Of a DNA stretch of 6,343 bases, positions 5,213 through 6,343 are shown in pieces. Position numbers and translations under genes: made by a program. The notes under the pieces were generated by a model. The model did no database searches and was not told the DNA's origin. It saw only the letters and a program-made list of their open reading frames with translations. Position 1 is the first letter of the stretch. The number at the start of each line of letters is the position of its first letter. Source of the DNA: Bacillota bacterium (lineage in GTDB: Bacteria; Bacillota; Clostridia; Oscillospirales; Acutalibacteraceae); assembly GCA_023401495.1 (NCBI GenBank), contig JAEXDU010000115.1:1-6343 (forward strand), given 5' to 3'.

Positions 5213-5496
5213 ATGGAGAATATGCTTTCGTTTCCGCAATCCGGAATTTGCCGCCGATGTCACATGCTTTCCCATATCGTTATATCCCTCGAAAAAAGAT
5301 TGATTCCTTTTCACCGAAGAGCAAAAAAAACAGAATCGCTGTTTTTGAACTGGGTTGTCTTTCAGGTTGCTCAATATAGAGTTTTGATGCTTTTTCTGAA
5401 AAATACAGCAAATTTCGCAAACTGACAAAATTCTACAGTTATTCTTTGATAGCTCGTAATTTCTCCATCTTTTTTCGTTTTTCATGCTTTTTTCAT
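5213..5496. other. AT-rich gap with no gene seen
   Basis: I find no supported gene. A 70-codon open frame starts in the terminator tail without a ribosome-binding site. A small A/T-rich hairpin (AAAACAG/CTGTTTT, 5327-5333/5339-5345) followed by more T could be a weak bidirectional terminator. Confidence 0.5.
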
Positions 5497-5523
5497 TCAA
5501 AAAAAGCACGCATCGGCCGATAA
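5497..5523 (+). promoter_or_regulatory. Sigma-28 (SigD/FliA)-type promoter
   Basis: GCCGATAA at 5516-5523 is a full match to the -10 element of flagellar/chemotaxis sigma factors. Eleven bases upstream is TCAAAAAA (5497-5504), which keeps three of four bases of the TAAA -35 core at the expected place (15 bases to the -10). A start near 5530 is predicted, about 105 nt before the sensor gene. An overlapping TATAAT (5525-5530) has no matching -35 box. Confidence 0.6.
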
Positions 5524-5529
5524 TTATAA

Positions 5530-5635
5530 TTAGGTATATTGTAAAAGGTAGAAATCCCTGTCAGTAGCCGAAATACGGGAGCCGGCTATTATTTTTCGAC
5601 CCGGTTAAATTTTCGCAAGGGAGAGAATAGACGCT
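5530..5635 (+). promoter_or_regulatory. Structured 5' leader of the sensor gene
   Basis: TAGCCG (5565-5570) pairs with CGGCTA (5583-5588) and is followed by TTATTTTTC, an attenuator-like arrangement. TCCC (5555-5558), extended by GT past a bulge, pairs with ACGGGA (5575-5580); the two helices interlock as a possible H-type pseudoknot. TCCCT (5555-5559) can instead pair with the ribosome-binding site AGGGA (5618-5622). I do not recognise a known riboswitch; the c-di-GMP-I core is absent. Confidence 0.35.
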
Positions 5636-6343
5636 GTGAAATCTTTAAAAAGGAAGTTGCATCTTTTCATAATGATACTGGTGCTGTTCACCAACATAAT
5701 GGCTACAGGAATTACCTGCTGGCTGTCTTACCTCAATTCCATGACGCAGGCCGAGCAGACTTCGTCGTACCTGGCGGAATCCTACAAGCAGTATTTGGGT
5801 TCTGAGTTGGGCGAGTACCGGAGAGAGGTAGAGGAGGTTGCGAAATCTGCTATGTTAAGCTCTGCGGATGCGGCGGTGCAGCAGCAGTATTTGCAGGAGC
5901 AGGCCAGACAGGAGGGCTTTGTGTATTTCGCGCTGGCCGACAGTCAGGGCAATACACAGCAGGATGGAAACGTGTCACAGGAAAAATGGTTCCAGTCCGC
6001 GAAGGGCGGAACGGCCTATATCGCTGACCCGGTTAAAAGCCGCCGAGGCGACGACCTGACCGTGACCATCGGTGCGCCGGCAAGCGGCGGCCAGGTGATG
6101 TATGGTGAAATCACATACGACTCGTTTGCGAAAATGCTCGATTCCATTAAGATCGGCGGCGAAGGGTATGCTTTTGTCATCAGTCAGGATGGAAAAACCG
6201 TGCTGCACCCCACCAAAGACACGGTAGCGAATCCGGTGGATTACGCCGAAAAGGTCAAGACGGACCCAAGCGTTGAGCCTGTGGCCGAGCTGTACCGGCG
6301 TGCAGTCACGGGAGAAACCGGCATCCAGTATACAATTTATCAG
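5636..6343 (+). CDS. Membrane dCache-domain sensor, probable chemoreceptor (5' part)
   Basis: The first 236 residues of a protein that runs off the window. A basic start (MKSLKRKLHLF) leads into one membrane helix (about 10-32), followed by an extracellular helix (36-90) and a dCache-type ligand-binding domain. Typical family signs are EKWFQSAKGGTAYIADPV (116-133) and GGEGYAFVISQDGKTVLHP (174-192). Such sensors bind small molecules outside the cell and pass the signal to a cytoplasmic output, either a methyl-accepting chemotaxis domain or sometimes GGDEF or histidine kinase; the output part is not in the window. The sigma-28-type promoter upstream favours a chemoreceptor. The start is GTG at 5636, behind AGGGAG (5618-5623) at a rather long spacing of 12 nt. 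An in-frame stop at 5606-5608 rules out a longer N-terminus, and no ATG fits better ahead of the membrane helix. Confidence 0.82.
   Translation, partial: MKSLKRKLHLFIMILVLFTNIMATGITCWLSYLNSMTQAEQTSSYLAESYKQYLGSELGEYRREVEEVAKSAMLSSADAAVQQQYLQEQARQEGFVYFALADSQGNTQQDGNVSQEKWFQSAKGGTAYIADPVKSRRGDDLTVTIGAPASGGQVMYGEITYDSFAKMLDSIKIGGEGYAFVISQDGKTVLHPTKDTVANPVDYAEKVKTDPSVEPVAELYRRAVTGETGIQYTIYQ

Noticed and set aside
5213..5425. A 70-codon open frame after the copper terminator
   Set aside because: It starts inside the T-tail region of the terminator, has no ribosome-binding site and shows no protein features.
5530..5635. A c-di-GMP-I (GEMM) riboswitch in the sensor-gene leader
   Set aside because: It would be a sensible regulator for a chemoreceptor, but the GGCAAACC and GGACGCAAAG-type core segments are absent.

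Overview
The window looks like a chromosomal segment from a low-to-mid GC Firmicute of class Clostridia, plausibly Oscillospirales (Acutalibacteraceae or Ruminococcaceae). The reasons are the strong GGAGG ribosome-binding sites, GC-rich genes separated by AT-rich gaps, many U-tailed hairpin terminators, a CsoR/CopA/CopZ copper system of Firmicute type, and a dense family of GC-rich hairpin repeats of a kind I associate with this group. The taxonomic call is inference.

Layout: (1) 1-174 is the 3' end of an unrecognised gene, followed by two hairpins, the second a clear intrinsic terminator. (2) 326-832 holds a good promoter and then about 470 nt with no convincing protein. This stretch is packed with nested, long-range complementary segments and ends in a strong terminator. 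I read it as one large or two tandem structured non-coding RNAs of no family I recognise. (3) 833-2240 is gene-less and holds at least five diverged copies of a hairpin-rich repeat, two direct and three inverted, plus a long rod-like hairpin. (4) 2246-5212 is a complete copper-homeostasis operon: a sigma-A-type promoter overlapped at its start point by a CsoR-type operator, copA (Cu(I) P1B ATPase), copZ (copper chaperone), csoR (Cu(I)-sensing repressor) and a terminator. (5) 5497-6343 carries a sigma-28/SigD-type promoter, a structured leader, and the 5' part of a membrane-anchored dCache sensor gene, probably a chemoreceptor, which runs off the window.

How the genes work together: when copper is low, CsoR should sit on the dyad at 2280-2299 and block the operon, including its own gene. 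When Cu(I) binds the C-H-C site of CsoR, repression lifts. CopZ then carries Cu(I) in the cytosol and hands it to CopA, which pumps it out. The chemoreceptor gene is a separate unit that appears to belong to the motility regulon. The most unusual part is the RNA candidate at 361-832 and the repeat field next to it.
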